This document shows, one piece after another, positions 5,617 to 6,556 of a stretch of 6,556 bases of DNA. The first letter of the stretch is position 1, and each line of letters begins with the position of its first letter. The translations under genes were made by a program, and so were the position numbers. The notes beneath the pieces are model-generated. The model was given only the letters and a program-made list of their open reading frames with translations. It was not told the origin of the DNA and ran no database searches. The stretch is from Lachnospiraceae bacterium (GTDB lineage Bacteria; Bacillota; Clostridia; Lachnospirales; Lachnospiraceae), in the NCBI GenBank assembly GCA_016301965.1, contig JAEDOO010000107.1:1-6556 (forward strand). The letters run 5' to 3'.

Positions 5617-6556
5617 ATGGAATCGATACAGGAATTTATCCTGAATTGCAGAGAACACAGCGCATATCGCTATGTGCTGAGCGCGCCTGTGAAGGATGCG
5701 GTTTATGAAAAAACTGTAATCAGCCGAATTGAGGGAATATACCAGTGCGAACAGTATACAAAGACTCAGGTGTTTCATCGCAATCTCAGGGAAGACGAGC
5801 TGATAACTTATCTGCAGGAGCAGATCGGACAGTGTTTTACCCAGGTACACGCCTGGGATGAAACCTGGGAGTATGCCCTTCGTATTTCTAAAAAAGGGAA
5901 ACTTTTATACAATCGTACAAGAACGCGAAAGGCACCGCCGGTGCGTATGACGCATAACCGGAAGAAACAGTATCTGCTGGAAGAGGGGACCGTAATTCCG
6001 CCCCTGGTGGATATGGGAGTATTTACATCCGAGGGAAAGATCATTCGCAGCCATTATGACAAATATCGCCAGATCAATCGCTTTGTGGAGATACTGGAGG
6101 ATGAATTAAAATGCCTTGACCTGACAAAAACCCTCCATATTCTGGATTTTGGCTGTGGAAAGTCTTATCTGACCTTTATCGTATATTATTATCTTGTCTG
6201 TGTGCGAAAATTGAAAGTACATATGACAGGACTGGATCTGAAAGAAGACGTGATCAAAAACTGCAATGCAGCAGCAGCCCGCTATGGTTATCGCGAACTT
6301 CATTTTGAACTGGGAAATATTCATGGTTACAGCTGTGAAACACCGGTGGATATCGTTATGACACTCCACGCCTGCGATACAGCTACCGATTATGCGCTGT
6401 ACAACGCAGTGCAGTGGAATGCCGGATTGATCCTGTCTGTTCCCTGTTGTCAGCATGAACTGAATCAGCAGATGCATACGGACACATTTTCCGCCATGAC
6501 TCGCTATGGTATTATAAAGGAACGTATGGCCGCTCTGATGACAGACGCGATCCGTG
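5617..6556 (+). CDS. SAM-dependent methyltransferase, Methyltransf_32-like, 3' end outside window
   Basis: An open frame from ATG 5617 runs to the window edge without a stop, giving 313 residues; I expect a full length near 390. The SAM-binding Rossmann fold starts at about residue 170. Motif I is ILDFGCGKSYLTF (175-187), with D207 in TGLDLKED as the ribose-binding acidic residue. Further on are LHACDTATD (250-258) and SVPCCQHELN (274-283), where a Cys-Cys-x-His cluster follows a proline, as in the Methyltransf_32 group that includes METTL25-like proteins. The segment IPPLVDMGVFTSEGK (127-141) and SHYDKYRQINRF (145-156) looks like a conserved clostridial linker. The N-terminal 100 residues match nothing I know. 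The substrate is unknown; RNA is a guess from distant relatives only. The ribosome binding site is AAGAGGAA (5603-5610), and the gene begins 14 bases after the deoxyribosyltransferase stop, so it is probably co-transcribed. Confidence 0.88.
   Translation, partial: MESIQEFILNCREHSAYRYVLSAPVKDAVYEKTVISRIEGIYQCEQYTKTQVFHRNLREDELITYLQEQIGQCFTQVHAWDETWEYALRISKKGKLLYNRTRTRKAPPVRMTHNRKKQYLLEEGTVIPPLVDMGVFTSEGKIIRSHYDKYRQINRFVEILEDELKCLDLTKTLHILDFGCGKSYLTFIVYYYLVCVRKLKVHMTGLDLKEDVIKNCNAAAARYGYRELHFELGNIHGYSCETPVDIVMTLHACDTATDYALYNAVQWNAGLILSVPCCQHELNQQMHTDTFSAMTRYGIIKERMAALMTDAIR

Overview
The window looks like a stretch of core chromosome from a Clostridia bacterium, most likely a member of the Lachnospiraceae. 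This is inferred from protein style, not from a database search. The Nth, Dus and methyltransferase proteins read like gut-clostridial versions, and the secreted protease carries the Ig-like and FN3 modules common on Lachnospiraceae surface proteins. All six genes are on the + strand. I see no mobile element, CRISPR array, tRNA or rRNA.

Layout: bases 1-214 are AT-rich and probably intergenic, with a plausible promoter (156-185) and a perfect 14-bp palindrome (65-78). An endonuclease III gene (nth, 215-865) follows. After an 84-base gap comes a closely spaced run of genes: a tRNA-dihydrouridine synthase (950-1909), an exported subtilisin-like protease with Ig/FN3 repeats (1936-4269), a chorismate mutase-ACT protein with an eroded prephenate dehydratase middle (4297-5166), a nucleoside 2-deoxyribosyltransferase (5183-5602), and a SAM-dependent methyltransferase cut off by the window edge (5617-6556). 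Gaps within this run are 13-27 bases, each gene has its own purine-rich ribosome binding site, and no internal terminator is visible, so co-transcription from dus onward is likely.

The genes do not form one obvious pathway. They cover DNA base-excision repair, tRNA modification, extracellular proteolysis, aromatic amino-acid branch-point chemistry, deoxynucleoside salvage and a methylation of unknown target. It looks like a mixed housekeeping operon with one exported protein in it. I did not find a convincing new multi-gene system. The most notable item is the chorismate mutase-ACT protein: the mutase active site is nearly complete, but the dehydratase region is too short and lacks its signature motifs, which suggests a monofunctional, ligand-controlled mutase derived from a PheA-type P-protein.
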